DNA from: Kastovskya adunca ATA6-11-RM4
GTDB taxonomy: Bacteria > Cyanobacteriota > Cyanobacteriia > Cyanobacteriales > Coleofasciculaceae
Direction: 5' to 3'
Assembly (NCBI GenBank): GCA_019359445.1
Contig: JAHHHJ010000002.1
Coordinates: 62,001-126,000 of the forward strand
Length of the DNA: 64,000 nucleotides
The notes under the pieces are model-generated. The model was given only the letters and a program-made list of their open reading frames with translations. It was not told where the DNA came from and did not search any database. Each line of letters begins with the position of its first letter. Position 1 is the first letter of the stretch. Shown here piece after piece: positions 36,209 through 44,184 of the stretch. Both the position numbers and the translations under genes were made by a program.

Positions 36209-38068
36209 ATGGATGTAGAAACGTTACTACAACATCTAGACCTCGGAGAAGACCAAGACATTGAGTTCAAGTCTGCCGATGGTGGATTACCAAAAGATTT
36301 GTGGGAAACAGTATCCGCCTTTGCCAATACAGACGGAGGCTATATTGTTCTCGGTGTAAGTGAGAGTAAGGGCAGGCTTGTAATTTCTGGGGTACGCAAC
36401 CCCAATGGCGCACAGAAAAACTTCTGGGATATTCATAATAATCCACAAAAGCTCAATGCCCCAATCTGTTCCAACTCTAATGTGCAAGTTTTAAAGGTTG
36501 ATGGACACAGCCTAATCACTATTTGGGTACCCAGAGCTGCACGTACCCAGCGACCTGTGTATATCAACAATAACCCCATGACTGGCACCTACAAGCGTAA
36601 TTATGAGGGAGATTACCGCTGCACTCAAGAGGAAGTGTGGCAGATGCTACGGGATGCCAGTAAGGATGCTCAAGACTTTCAGATTTTAGAAGGGTTTGAC
36701 CTTACTGACCTCGACCAAGAAACATTGAAATCATTTCGCCAACGGTTTAGTTCTAGGGAACCCGATCATCCTTGGCTGGCACTAGACGATCGCAATCTGC
36801 TCTGTCAGCTAGGTGGTTGGCGTCGCGATCGCACTACAGGGAAAGAAGGGCTAACACTAGCTGGTTTACTGATGTTTGGTCGTGAGCGCAGTATCCAAGA
36901 TTTCCTGCCTCACTACCAGATTGATTACCAGGAGCGGCTTTCTGACGACCCAGAGACACGGTGGACTTATCGCCTGACGCTCGATGGAAGATGGGAACCA
37001 AATCTGTTTAACTTTTACTATCGGGTATATGGTCGCTTAGTAAATGACTTAGATGTCCCATTTCAACTTGACAAAGACGCTGTGCGCCGGGGTGAAACCC
37101 ATGTGCATGAGGCACTGCGAGAAGCTTTAGTCAATACTCTCATCCATGCCGACCATCAATCTACACGCCCTATCGTAGTTATTAAAATCTCAGACCGTTT
37201 TTTATTCTCTAATCCCGGTCGTTTGAGAATCCTTCTTCAGCGTCTTTATGAAGGTGGTGTTAGCGATGCTCGTAACCCCAACCTACAAAAAATGTTTCAA
37301 ATGCTGGGCTTAGGAGAGAAGGCAGGCTCTGGCTTCGAGAAAATTCTCCGTGCTTGGAGAGAACAGCAATGGTTGATTCCCCTTGTTTCAGAAAAACTAG
37401 ACCTAGAAGTGACATCCGTTGACCTGCCAATGCTCAGTTTAATTCCTGAAGATGTTGAAAGGGAATTAAAGGAAATTGTGGGGGATGATTATTTTAACTT
37501 GACAGAGATAGACCGAATCGTCCTAGTGCTAGCCCACCGCTCTGGCGAGATTAATAACATGGGTGTTCAGCGTTACACACAAGAGCACCCCAGAGAAATT
37601 GGTGAATGTCTTAAGCGCTTAGTGAATAAGGGCTGGCTTGAACAATTTGGTCGTGGTCGTGGCACCCACTATACTCTCCCAAACCAGCGTCAATCTGATT
37701 TGCTTTCACTGTTCCCAAGCTCCGAACATTACGAGTTAAGCTCCGAACATTACGAGCCAAGCTCCGAACATTACGAGCCAAACTCCGAACACTACAAACG
37801 TTTGCAAGAGATTGCCACTCCTGTCCGTGAGAAAGGTCGCGTAAACAAGAGCTTAGTAGAGAAAGTCATTCTACAACTCTGCTCCGAACATTACCTATCA
37901 CTCCGAACATTAGCTGACCTATTGGAACGCAAACCAGACAGCATCCGGAATCACTATGTAAAGTTCTTGCTCTTACAGGATTTACTGGAACTTAAATATC
38001 CTGACCAACCGAATCATCCTGATCAGGCATATAGAACCAATTCACTTCCAGATGAAAGACTTGAGTGA
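36209..38068 (+). CDS. AlbA_2/Schlafen-like ATP-binding protein with heptad repeat block
   Basis: The 619-residue protein starts with an AlbA_2 (Schlafen-like) domain, DQDIEFKSADGGLPKDLWET and AFANTDGGYIVLGVSE at about 15-50. A GHKL-type ATP-binding region follows (ALREALVNTLIHADHQS and SNPGRLR), then winged-helix segments. Residues about 504-531 are four copies of the seven-residue unit SSEHYEP, encoded by 21-bp DNA repeats. The C-terminus has an HTH-like LRTLADLLERKPDSIRNHYV. Members are usually called transcriptional regulators or ATP-binding proteins and several sit in defence islands. Here it lies close to Wadjet and next to tRNA-Ala. Exact role unknown. Confidence 0.8.
   Translation: MDVETLLQHLDLGEDQDIEFKSADGGLPKDLWETVSAFANTDGGYIVLGVSESKGRLVISGVRNPNGAQKNFWDIHNNPQKLNAPICSNSNVQVLKVDGHSLITIWVPRAARTQRPVYINNNPMTGTYKRNYEGDYRCTQEEVWQMLRDASKDAQDFQILEGFDLTDLDQETLKSFRQRFSSREPDHPWLALDDRNLLCQLGGWRRDRTTGKEGLTLAGLLMFGRERSIQDFLPHYQIDYQERLSDDPETRWTYRLTLDGRWEPNLFNFYYRVYGRLVNDLDVPFQLDKDAVRRGETHVHEALREALVNTLIHADHQSTRPIVVIKISDRFLFSNPGRLRILLQRLYEGGVSDARNPNLQKMFQMLGLGEKAGSGFEKILRAWREQQWLIPLVSEKLDLEVTSVDLPMLSLIPEDVERELKEIVGDDYFNLTEIDRIVLVLAHRSGEINNMGVQRYTQEHPREIGECLKRLVNKGWLEQFGRGRGTHYTLPNQRQSDLLSLFPSSEHYELSSEHYEPSSEHYEPNSEHYKRLQEIATPVREKGRVNKSLVEKVILQLCSEHYLSLRTLADLLERKPDSIRNHYVKFLLLQDLLELKYPDQPNHPDQAYRTNSLPDERLE
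37718..37798 (+). repeat. 21-bp tandem repeat inside the AlbA_2 gene
   Basis: Three close copies and one diverged copy of a 21-base unit beginning AGCTCCGAACATTACGAG lie end to end. The core CTCCGAACATTA recurs twice more at about 37880-37912. The unit is a multiple of three, so copy changes keep the frame. Confidence 0.9.
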
Positions 38069-38227
38069 GTTTTGGACACTTAGCGAATACCCAAACTTAG
38101 TAAGTTTGGTGCACTTAGCGCGATCGCTTCTGCTGCCCTCTCCGCTTCAAATCCTCAGCCGATTGCGAATTACGACACCAATCCGTTAATAGCGACAATA
38201 ATTTGGCGAACGTACAAATTTATTTAA

Positions 38228-38300
38228 TGGAGATTAGCGGACTCGAACCGCTGACATCCTGCTTGCAAAGCAGGCGCTCTACCAACTGAGCTAAACCCCC
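38228..38300 (-). tRNA. trnA: tRNA-Ala (TGC)
   Basis: The minus strand gives a 73-base cloverleaf. The acceptor GGGGGTT pairs imperfectly with AATCTCC, the D arm is AGCTCAGTTGGTAGAGC, the anticodon loop CTTTGCAAG carries TGC, and the T arm contains GTTCGAGTC. CCA is not encoded. Confidence 0.95.
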
Positions 38301-38446
38301 GAAACCTGTCGGTTTTTGAACCCACGATCCCTATTATACCTTTTCCACTGACTTTGGCAAGAAATATCTAGAAAAAACCTGAGAATCGATAAAGTAGATC
38401 TAGTACAAACGGAAGGGAATACTGCAAAAACTGTTTGCAGGCGAGC

Positions 38447-39421
38447 ATGAACCAGGTTGTTGCTACATTTTATAAATTTGTCAAACTGCCGGATTTTGCC
38501 GAGAAGAAAGAACTCCTGCTGTCTTACTGCCAACAGCAGGGCATCAAAGGGACAATCCTGCTGGCGGAAGAAGGCATTAATGGCACGATCGCGGGTTCTC
38601 GTTTAGCAATTGATGCCACCCTCGCCTTTCTGCGTGCTGATCCTCATTTAGCAGACTTAGAAGCGAAGGAGTCTTACACCACGGCTCCTCCCTTTGAGCG
38701 ACTGAAAGTCCGGTTAAAGAAGGAAATTGTCAGTCTCGGCGTCTCAGAAGCTGACCCAACCCAACAAGTAGGAACATATGTCAGTCCGCAAGAGTGGAAC
38801 GACCTGATTGACGATCCTGAGGTAGTCGTGGTTGATACCCGCAACGACTATGAGGTGAAGATTGGCACATTTAAGCGGGCAAAAAACCCGCAAACTGAAT
38901 CCTTTAGAGAATTTCCTGACTACGTTCAAAATCATCTCGACCCGACGCAACATCAAAAGGTTGCCCTCTTTTGTACGGGAGGAATTCGTTGTGAAAAAGC
39001 CACCTCCTATCTACTTAGTCAGGGGTTTGAAGAGGTGTATCACCTCAAAGGCGGAATTCTCAAATACTTAGAAACAATCCCCGCCGCAGAAAGCCTCTGG
39101 GAAGGGGAATGCTTTGTCTTTGATGAGCGCGTTGCTGTTCAGCAAGGTTTGGCAGAAGGAACATACCAACAGTGTCTCAGTTGCGGACATCCGATTTCTG
39201 AGGCTGATCAGGCTTCGCCGAAGTACGAGGAGGGGATTTCTTGCCCTGATTGTTTTGACAGCCTCACGCCGGAAAAGAAAGCGCGTCAGGAAGAGAGACA
39301 GCGGCAGAGGAGGCGGGGGAGCGGGGGAGCGGGGGAGCAGGGGAGCGGGGGAGCAGGGGAGCAGGGGAGCAGGGGAGCAGGGGAGCAGGGGAGCGGGGGA
39401 GCAGGGGAGCAGGGGAGATGA
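38447..39421 (+). CDS. trhO: tRNA uridine(34) hydroxylase TrhO (rhodanese-like), repeat-extended C-terminus
   Basis: ATG 38447 gives [20 protein letters not shown], the family start; a TTG at 38435 is less likely. An N-terminal ferredoxin-like domain (with [19 protein letters not shown]) is followed by a rhodanese domain with [15 protein letters not shown] and active-site Cys176 in [12 protein letters not shown] zinc-finger-like [10 protein letters not shown] ... CPDC block lies near 242-270. TrhO makes 5-hydroxyuridine at tRNA position 34. The native end seems lost: residues about 290-324 are a low-complexity tail (GSGGAGEQ units) encoded by an 8-bp tandem repeat that has run into the gene. 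The enzyme core should be unaffected. Confidence 0.92.
   Translation: MNQVVATFYKFVKLPDFAEKKELLLSYCQQQGIKGTILLAEEGINGTIAGSRLAIDATLAFLRADPHLADLEAKESYTTAPPFERLKVRLKKEIVSLGVSEADPTQQVGTYVSPQEWNDLIDDPEVVVVDTRNDYEVKIGTFKRAKNPQTESFREFPDYVQNHLDPTQHQKVALFCTGGIRCEKATSYLLSQGFEEVYHLKGGILKYLETIPAAESLWEGECFVFDERVAVQQGLAEGTYQQCLSCGHPISEADQASPKYEEGISCPDCFDSLTPEKKARQEERQRQRRRGSGGAGEQGSGGAGEQGSRGAGEQGSGGAGEQGR
39315..39419 (+). repeat. 8-bp tandem repeat array (GGGGAGCA/GGGGAGCG)
   Basis: Twelve full units of GGGGAGCA or GGGGAGCG and one degenerate unit run through the 3' end of trhO. The AT-rich flank GAGAAAAATT plus an AT-ACG-TAGC-ATTA pattern follows. The same arrangement recurs at 43855, so the two belong to one repeat family. 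Confidence 0.93.
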
Positions 39422-39470
39422 GGGGGAGAAAAATTAATAACGGCTAGCTATTAGCCATACAGAGTTTGAT

Positions 39471-41144
39471 TTATTCTCGCTTACTTACGGCGTTCTGGCT
39501 GAGATCGGGTTTTGTATTTGCTTGAGTACCTTTTCTCTCGACCATCATCACGGGAATGGCACTGCTTTCCAAAACCGCTTGCGAAACCGACCCCACCAGC
39601 ACATTTTCCCGTTGATGACCACGTTTACCGATGACGACATCAGTGACTCGACGAGCCTCCGCCACACGGACAATCTCCTCTGGTACAGTGCCCGATCGCC
39701 TCATGAATTCGTAGCGAATATCAGATAGGAACAGCTGTGTCTGTTCCCGTAATTCCTTGACGGCTTGCTCGTCTCCCACATTGTCTATATGTAAAACAAG
39801 AATCTCACCATGACTGCGTCGAGCTAGGTCAGCCGCTTTGGTCAAGACATCAGCGGCTAGTGGTGAGGTATCCACCGCTGCTAAAAATACAGGACGGCCT
39901 GTAACCGCTACTTTGGTGGGGTCTACCTCTCCCTTTTCTAGCAGTTTGGGCGCAAAGACGATAGTTGCCCAGGCTCCAAGGGGAGCTGTGGTGAGAATGG
40001 AGAGTGCAGCGATCGCTAAAATAATCTCCCCTCCTGCAATCCCTGCTGCCAGAGGTAATGCACCGATCGCCGCCTGCACCGTTGCTTTCGCCATATTTCC
40101 CGGTAGCAAAAACACCTTTTCCTTCCCAGTCCAATTGCTGCCCACAGTCGAGAGATACCAGCCGATCCCCCGTCCCACCACTAACCCAATCACCAGCAGC
40201 AGCAGACCGGGTAACAGTACATCCCCTAACACCTGAAGCTGAATGCTTGCACCCAGCAAGACAAACAAGACAATCTCTGCTACCGCCCACAGGACATCAA
40301 ACCCACCCCGAATCAATCGAGCCAGTGGAGGATCAAACTCAATTAAAAAAAATCCCATTGCCATCACGGCTAGATAGCCGGAGTAATAGGGAAACACACC
40401 TGTAAACACAACCAGAAATAGCGCCACACTGGCGGCAATGATCATGTCTTGAACGGCATTGCGCGTCCAGTTTTGCTTGACTAACAGCAACACCAGTAAT
40501 TTCGCAGCTAGAAAGCCAGCCGCCAATCCCAAACCAATTTCCAGCACCACCTGAAAGGGTAGGAGCTGCAAGGGAGATAGGCTCAGTCCACCGGGTAATT
40601 TGACTAACTCTGCACCACCTTGCCCTAGGAAGTTGAGCAGCAGAGCAAATACTAACAGCAGCAAGACATCTGACAAAGCACTCCCTGTCAAAATTGCATC
40701 GGGAATGCCTTTTGTCACGCCCCATCCGAGACTTTTGAGCCGCAACATTGCCGGAACAATTACCGCTGGTGATTCTGCCCCAACTACACAGCCCAGTAAT
40801 AGACCAGTGAGAAAGTCAAAGTTGAACATGAACATGGAGGCGATCGCTACTACCACCGCCTCTACGGACGCGGGTAAAAATCCTAACCTCAAGGCGACGG
40901 TTCCCTGCTGTGCCAGTTTCTCCCGGTCTAGTCCCAAGCCTGCTTTCATCAAAATGATCGTGACGGCGACGATTCGCAGATCATCAGCAGCGTCTAAAAC
41001 TTCAGGGGCGATCGCATTGGCAACTTGAGATCCGAGGACAATGCCGATCAAAATCATCCCAATTAGCGGTGGTGCGCCCAATCGTCGGGCAAGTTGCCCC
41101 GCAAAAAAGCCGCCCACCAAAACCCATAGCGCACTGGCTAACAT
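39471..41144 (-). CDS. Cation:proton antiporter (CPA family) with C-terminal UspA domain
   Basis: The first 400 residues form 11-13 hydrophobic helices. Conserved features are GFFAGQLARRLGAPPLIGMI at the start, ILMKAGLGLDREKL, and GCVVGAESPAVIVPAMLRL with the ion-site acidic residue. Residues about 405-545 are a universal-stress domain (VFLAAVDTSPLAADVL through VTDVVIGKRGHQRENVLVGSVS), with the G-x2-G-x9-G-S ATP-binding motif. It should exchange Na+ or K+ for protons at a membrane, with the Usp part as a nucleotide-sensing tail. A fluoride riboswitch on the same strand upstream (41249-41319) indicates that fluoride induces it, probably to counter the cytoplasmic acidification or HF entry caused by fluoride; that reason is inferred. 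Confidence 0.88.
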   Translation of the reverse strand: MLASALWVLVGGFFAGQLARRLGAPPLIGMILIGIVLGSQVANAIAPEVLDAADDLRIVAVTIILMKAGLGLDREKLAQQGTVALRLGFLPASVEAVVVAIASMFMFNFDFLTGLLLGCVVGAESPAVIVPAMLRLKSLGWGVTKGIPDAILTGSALSDVLLLLVFALLLNFLGQGGAELVKLPGGLSLSPLQLLPFQVVLEIGLGLAAGFLAAKLLVLLLVKQNWTRNAVQDMIIAASVALFLVVFTGVFPYYSGYLAVMAMGFFLIEFDPPLARLIRGGFDVLWAVAEIVLFVLLGASIQLQVLGDVLLPGLLLLVIGLVVGRGIGWYLSTVGSNWTGKEKVFLLPGNMAKATVQAAIGALPLAAGIAGGEIILAIAALSILTTAPLGAWATIVFAPKLLEKGEVDPTKVAVTGRPVFLAAVDTSPLAADVLTKAADLARRSHGEILVLHIDNVGDEQAVKELREQTQLFLSDIRYEFMRRSGTVPEEIVRVAEARRVTDVVIGKRGHQRENVLVGSVSQAVLESSAIPVMMVERKGTQANTKPDLSQNAVSKRE

Positions 41145-41214
41145 ATTTTTTCTCTCTCCTCGGTCAACTCGTTACGCATCCTGAGCGCCAGAGGAGTAAG
41201 AGAGTGATTAGACG

Positions 41215-41255
41215 AAAAACCCCCTACTCTCTGGCATACAAACCAGAACAGTAGG
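41215..41255 (-). terminator. Riboswitch-controlled intrinsic terminator
   Basis: On the minus strand CCTACTGTTCTGG pairs with CCAGAGAGTAGG around the loop TTTGTATG, followed by GGG and TTTTT. The left arm overlaps the last bases of the fluoride aptamer, so aptamer folding and terminator formation exclude each other. This is the expected arrangement of an ON switch. Confidence 0.88.
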
Positions 41256-41319
41256 AGCCATCAGCCTGAATAACTAGCGCATCAGCTAGTCTCGGCGGTT
41301 AGGGTGAACTCCATCACCC
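41249..41319 (-). ncRNA. Fluoride riboswitch (crcB motif)
   Basis: The minus strand reads GGGUGAUGGAGUUCACCC, then UAACCGCC, a hairpin (ACUAGC/GCUAGU), then GGCUGAUGGCUCCUACUG. This matches the crcB-motif consensus: a stem GGGUGA/UCACCC around AUGGAGUU, the loop nucleotides GGAG that pseudoknot with CUCC, and the conserved UGAUGGC..CUACUG 3' strand. The known Thermotoga aptamer has the same order and loop sequences. It lies 105 bases upstream of the antiporter start, on the same strand, and overlaps an intrinsic terminator. Confidence 0.94.
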
Positions 41320-41544
41320 GCTAAAAGCGATTTTCGGTGTGCCCTTTGGGCGATCGCGCTTCTCCGGTTTTCTTGAGAAACAAACGCTTTTGAGTAGAGT
41401 ATCACATCTGAAGTGTCTACAGGAGCCTGAATTGAGCCGTCTGGAGGCGAGCCAGCGATCGCTAAGACGACCGGACATTGATCAGGTAGAGCCAGATATA
41501 ACGCCTGCAAGTGAAGACAATCCTCAGGACGTAGCAGCTTATCG

Positions 41545-42978
41545 TTACACAGGCGGGGTAGACAAAATAGATTCCGCTGCCACCTTATACTCTTCCTGCG
41601 GTTCGCTTAAGCGCTCCAAAACCTCCACGATTTCTCGCTCAAACACCACTTGGGCGCGGTTAGTCCTACCACCGACATAGAAGTGATAGCCCTCAGGGGA
41701 TGCTTCGCGATCGCCTTTTTGCAATGCCCAAATCTGAGAATGGGAAACATAGCTCATAATCACGCCCACCATCAGCAAGCCAAAACCCGTATATACAAAG
41801 GGGATGCCCGGATCGGCTTTGATTTGTAAGCCAGTGCTGCCAATAATTTCCTTGACTTTTAAGGTAATTCCGTTAATTTGGGTCTCCATACCAGGGCGAA
41901 CAGTAGACACTAACTGACCTGCGGTGTCATAAATCAGCAGCGTTCCTTGCAAATCTCGCGCCAGTAGAGACACACCTGCACTTAAATCAGGTTTAGTCGG
42001 AACCCAAGTTCCCCAAAGCCGACCTTTTCCGCCAGTATCTAACTGTGCCATTGGCAGGTGGAAAATCGGGCTGTTGTTAAGTTGTATCCGCACAGCCCCT
42101 ACCGCCCAATCAGTCTGGTAGAAGGTAACGCCCTGATAGCGTAGGGGTTTGTTGACGTGAATGGTTTGGCGGTCAACTTCCTGCCCATTTTGATCTAGAA
42201 CCGACAAATCCGAGTAAAACTGGTCGATACCTCCACTTGGAGTGTAGTCAATCCAGAAGCGATTCACCCCGATTCCCCAATCCTTAGGAATTTGCGGTAA
42301 TGCCCAAGGGCCAGCATCAATGATATTTTTGACCTGAAACGCTTTACCACTCTCAACCATTTCCTGAGCCACAAAGCCTGTCATCGCGCCCCAAATTGAC
42401 CCTGCCAAAATAATCAACATGCTGGCATGAACAACAATAGGGCCAATGCGCCCAACAATTCCCTTGCGGGCGTAGAGAGTATTCCCTTCCCGAAATATCT
42501 TGTAGCGCCGTTTTTCTAGTAACTGGGCTAAAGAATCCAAAGACCCTGTCTCTAGTTCAGCACTGAGGGCAAGTTTTTGAAACTGTCGGGGTTCTTTGTA
42601 AAACTGCCAGCGACGAGCCGCTTTTAGGGCGGGAAACTGTCGGGTAAACGTACAAGCCGTGAGGCTGCTACCAAACAACACCAACAGGGCGAGAAACCAC
42701 CAAGTTCGATACACATGGTCTAGCCCTAGGGTTAAAAGAACTTTCCAACTCAGGAAGCCAAATAAGGCGGGGTCTTCAGGATAATTTGCCTGGTAAAACG
42801 CCAGCGACTGACCCTGTTCAATGACGGTGCCACTAATACTAAAAAGCGCGATCGCTAGCAGCAACACAATTGCCAACCGCAAATCTGCCAGCACAGGTAA
42901 AACCTGCTGCCGGAAAAACTGTTGTGGAGCTAACGCCAAGTTAAATAATTTTGTTGAAAACGAATCTTTTAACGTCAT
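41545..42978 (-). CDS. ccs1: Cytochrome c biogenesis protein Ccs1 (ResB)
   Basis: The 477-residue protein has three N-terminal membrane helices. They hold [39 protein letters not shown], and [19 protein letters not shown] with the heme-binding His. A large lumenal domain (about 205-395, with DIQTIHVN-like strands and [13 protein letters not shown]) follows, and a last helix lies near 405-420 ([15 protein letters not shown]), again with a His. Ccs1 works with CcsA in heme delivery and ligation to apocytochromes c in the thylakoid lumen (system II). It lies 78 bases downstream of ccdA on the same strand, so a biogenesis operon is likely. Confidence 0.93.
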   Translation of the reverse strand: MTLKDSFSTKLFNLALAPQQFFRQQVLPVLADLRLAIVLLLAIALFSISGTVIEQGQSLAFYQANYPEDPALFGFLSWKVLLTLGLDHVYRTWWFLALLVLFGSSLTACTFTRQFPALKAARRWQFYKEPRQFQKLALSAELETGSLDSLAQLLEKRRYKIFREGNTLYARKGIVGRIGPIVVHASMLIILAGSIWGAMTGFVAQEMVESGKAFQVKNIIDAGPWALPQIPKDWGIGVNRFWIDYTPSGGIDQFYSDLSVLDQNGQEVDRQTIHVNKPLRYQGVTFYQTDWAVGAVRIQLNNSPIFHLPMAQLDTGGKGRLWGTWVPTKPDLSAGVSLLARDLQGTLLIYDTAGQLVSTVRPGMETQINGITLKVKEIIGSTGLQIKADPGIPFVYTGFGLLMVGVIMSYVSHSQIWALQKGDREASPEGYHFYVGGRTNRAQVVFEREIVEVLERLSEPQEEYKVAAESILSTPPV

Positions 42979-43056
42979 GACTAATTAAAAACAACAATAG
43001 AACCAACAGGCGCTGCCCTCTCAACAGTTGGCGCTTGCTCATTCTCCTCCATCTAG

Positions 43057-43797
43057 CTAAAAAATCCTGAGAGGAAGCCGAGACAGCAGGGAAAAAACGC
43101 CAAACCCGACCAAAAGTACCCCACTCGCCGGAGTAATCCAACCAGACCAGCGGCGTAATTCTAGCAACTTCTTAATCGATGCCGTAAACGTCCCGGCTAG
43201 AATCAACGGGGCAACATAACCCGCCGTATAAGCCAGCAACATCGCACCACCTAATACTAAATCCTGCGTTCTCGACACCCATGCCAGCAAGGTTATCAAT
43301 ACGGGCGTACTACAAGGAGATGCCACCACTCCAAACGTCAAACCGATTAAATAAGAGCGCACACCTTCTGGCAAATCTTTAGAAATCCATTCCATTCCTC
43401 CAAAGGAAGGCAAGCGTAGGGGTAATGCTTCCAGCAAATTCAACCCCATTAAAATCGCAATCAGACTCACAACAATTGGCAAACCCACCCCAACTTGCCC
43501 ATAAACTCGCCCCAAAGACGCCGCGAGGATACCTAACCCTGCCAGGGTGGTAGCAAGACCGAGAGAAAACCAAGTGGATTGCACAGCGGCTTGCAACCGT
43601 CCTTTGGCTTCGTAGCCGCCGATGTAGCCAATCGTAATTGGCAGCATAGAAAGCATACAAGGCGTCAGGCTCGTAAGCAGTCCCGCCCCAAAAATTACCG
43701 CGACACTGAGCCAACTCAGATGCGTCAGTTGCGTTGAGACGAGAGAATCAGCGAATTGCTCAAGTTCGTAAAGTCGCGTAGAAAGTGTTTCGATCAT
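43057..43797 (-). CDS. ccdA: Thiol-disulfide membrane transporter CcdA
   Basis: The 246-residue protein has six membrane helices. The redox Cys pair lies in SLTPCMLSMLPITIGYIGG (helix 1) and SPCSTPVLITLL (helix 4), the CcdA/DsbD-beta signature. It passes reducing power from cytosolic thioredoxin across the membrane to keep apocytochrome heme-binding cysteines reduced. It directly precedes ccs1 on the same strand, matching the system II maturation pathway. Start ATG 43797; a repeat array lies just upstream of it. Confidence 0.93.
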   Translation of the reverse strand: MIETLSTRLYELEQFADSLVSTQLTHLSWLSVAVIFGAGLLTSLTPCMLSMLPITIGYIGGYEAKGRLQAAVQSTWFSLGLATTLAGLGILAASLGRVYGQVGVGLPIVVSLIAILMGLNLLEALPLRLPSFGGMEWISKDLPEGVRSYLIGLTFGVVASPCSTPVLITLLAWVSRTQDLVLGGAMLLAYTAGYVAPLILAGTFTASIKKLLELRRWSGWITPASGVLLVGFGVFSLLSRLPLRIF

Positions 43798-43854
43798 GCC
43801 GCACTAAATTTGATGAAATGCTCATCCTGCTTGCATTTTAGCTTACAGAAGGTT

Positions 43855-43950
43855 AGGGTGCGGGGAAGCAGGGGTGCGGGGGTGCAGGGGTGCAGGGGTG
43901 CGGGGGAGATGGGCAGCAGGGGTGCAGGGGTGCAGGGGTGCGAGGGAGAG
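43855..43950 (+). repeat. 8-bp tandem repeat array (GGGGTGCA type)
   Basis: About ten units of GGGGTGCA or GGGGTGCG, some degenerate, precede GAGAGAAAAATT and an AT-rich flank like that after the trhO array. It lies in the non-coding gap upstream of ccdA. The spacing of imperfect units rules out a CRISPR. Confidence 0.9.
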
Positions 43951-44042
43951 AAAAATTGATGACGATTAGCCATTACTCCAATCGCCTATTTCATCCTTCA
44001 TACTTCACCCTTTATACTTTCTTCCCACTCAGGACTCAGGAC

Positions 44043-44175
44043 TAGACCTCTTGCAAAAATGTACCAGACCCCTCCCCAACCCTCCCCTTAGTAAGGGGAG
44101 GGGGCAAGATTTCAAGTCTCCCCCCTTAGTAAGGGGGGATTAAGGGGGGTCTATTCGACTTATGCAAGAGGTCTA
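44043..44175. mobile_element. MITE-like element with 13-bp perfect terminal inverted repeats
   Basis: TAGACCTCTTGCA (44043-44055) and TGCAAGAGGTCTA (44163-44175) are exact inverted repeats. Between them are two nested hairpins built on CCCTTAGTAAGGG. The outer TA at each end could be a TA target duplication, as for IS630/Tc1-type elements. It has no coding capacity, so it would need a transposase from elsewhere. Confidence 0.8.
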
Positions 44176-44184
44176 CTCACCGAC

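Noticed and set aside
39315-39419. Regular repeats at trhO taken as a possible CRISPR array
   Set aside because: Units are 8 bp and contiguous, with no spacers; it is a simple tandem repeat.
41187-41235. Second hairpin (GCCAGAGGAGTA with TACTCTCTGGC) downstream of the fluoride aptamer
   Set aside because: It reuses the right arm of the intrinsic terminator but would form only after read-through, so it is not needed for switching; kept only as a curiosity.
43756-43959. 67-codon plus-strand frame running through the 8-bp repeat near ccdA
   Set aside because: It overlaps the ccdA start on the other strand and is mainly repeat-encoded; not a gene.
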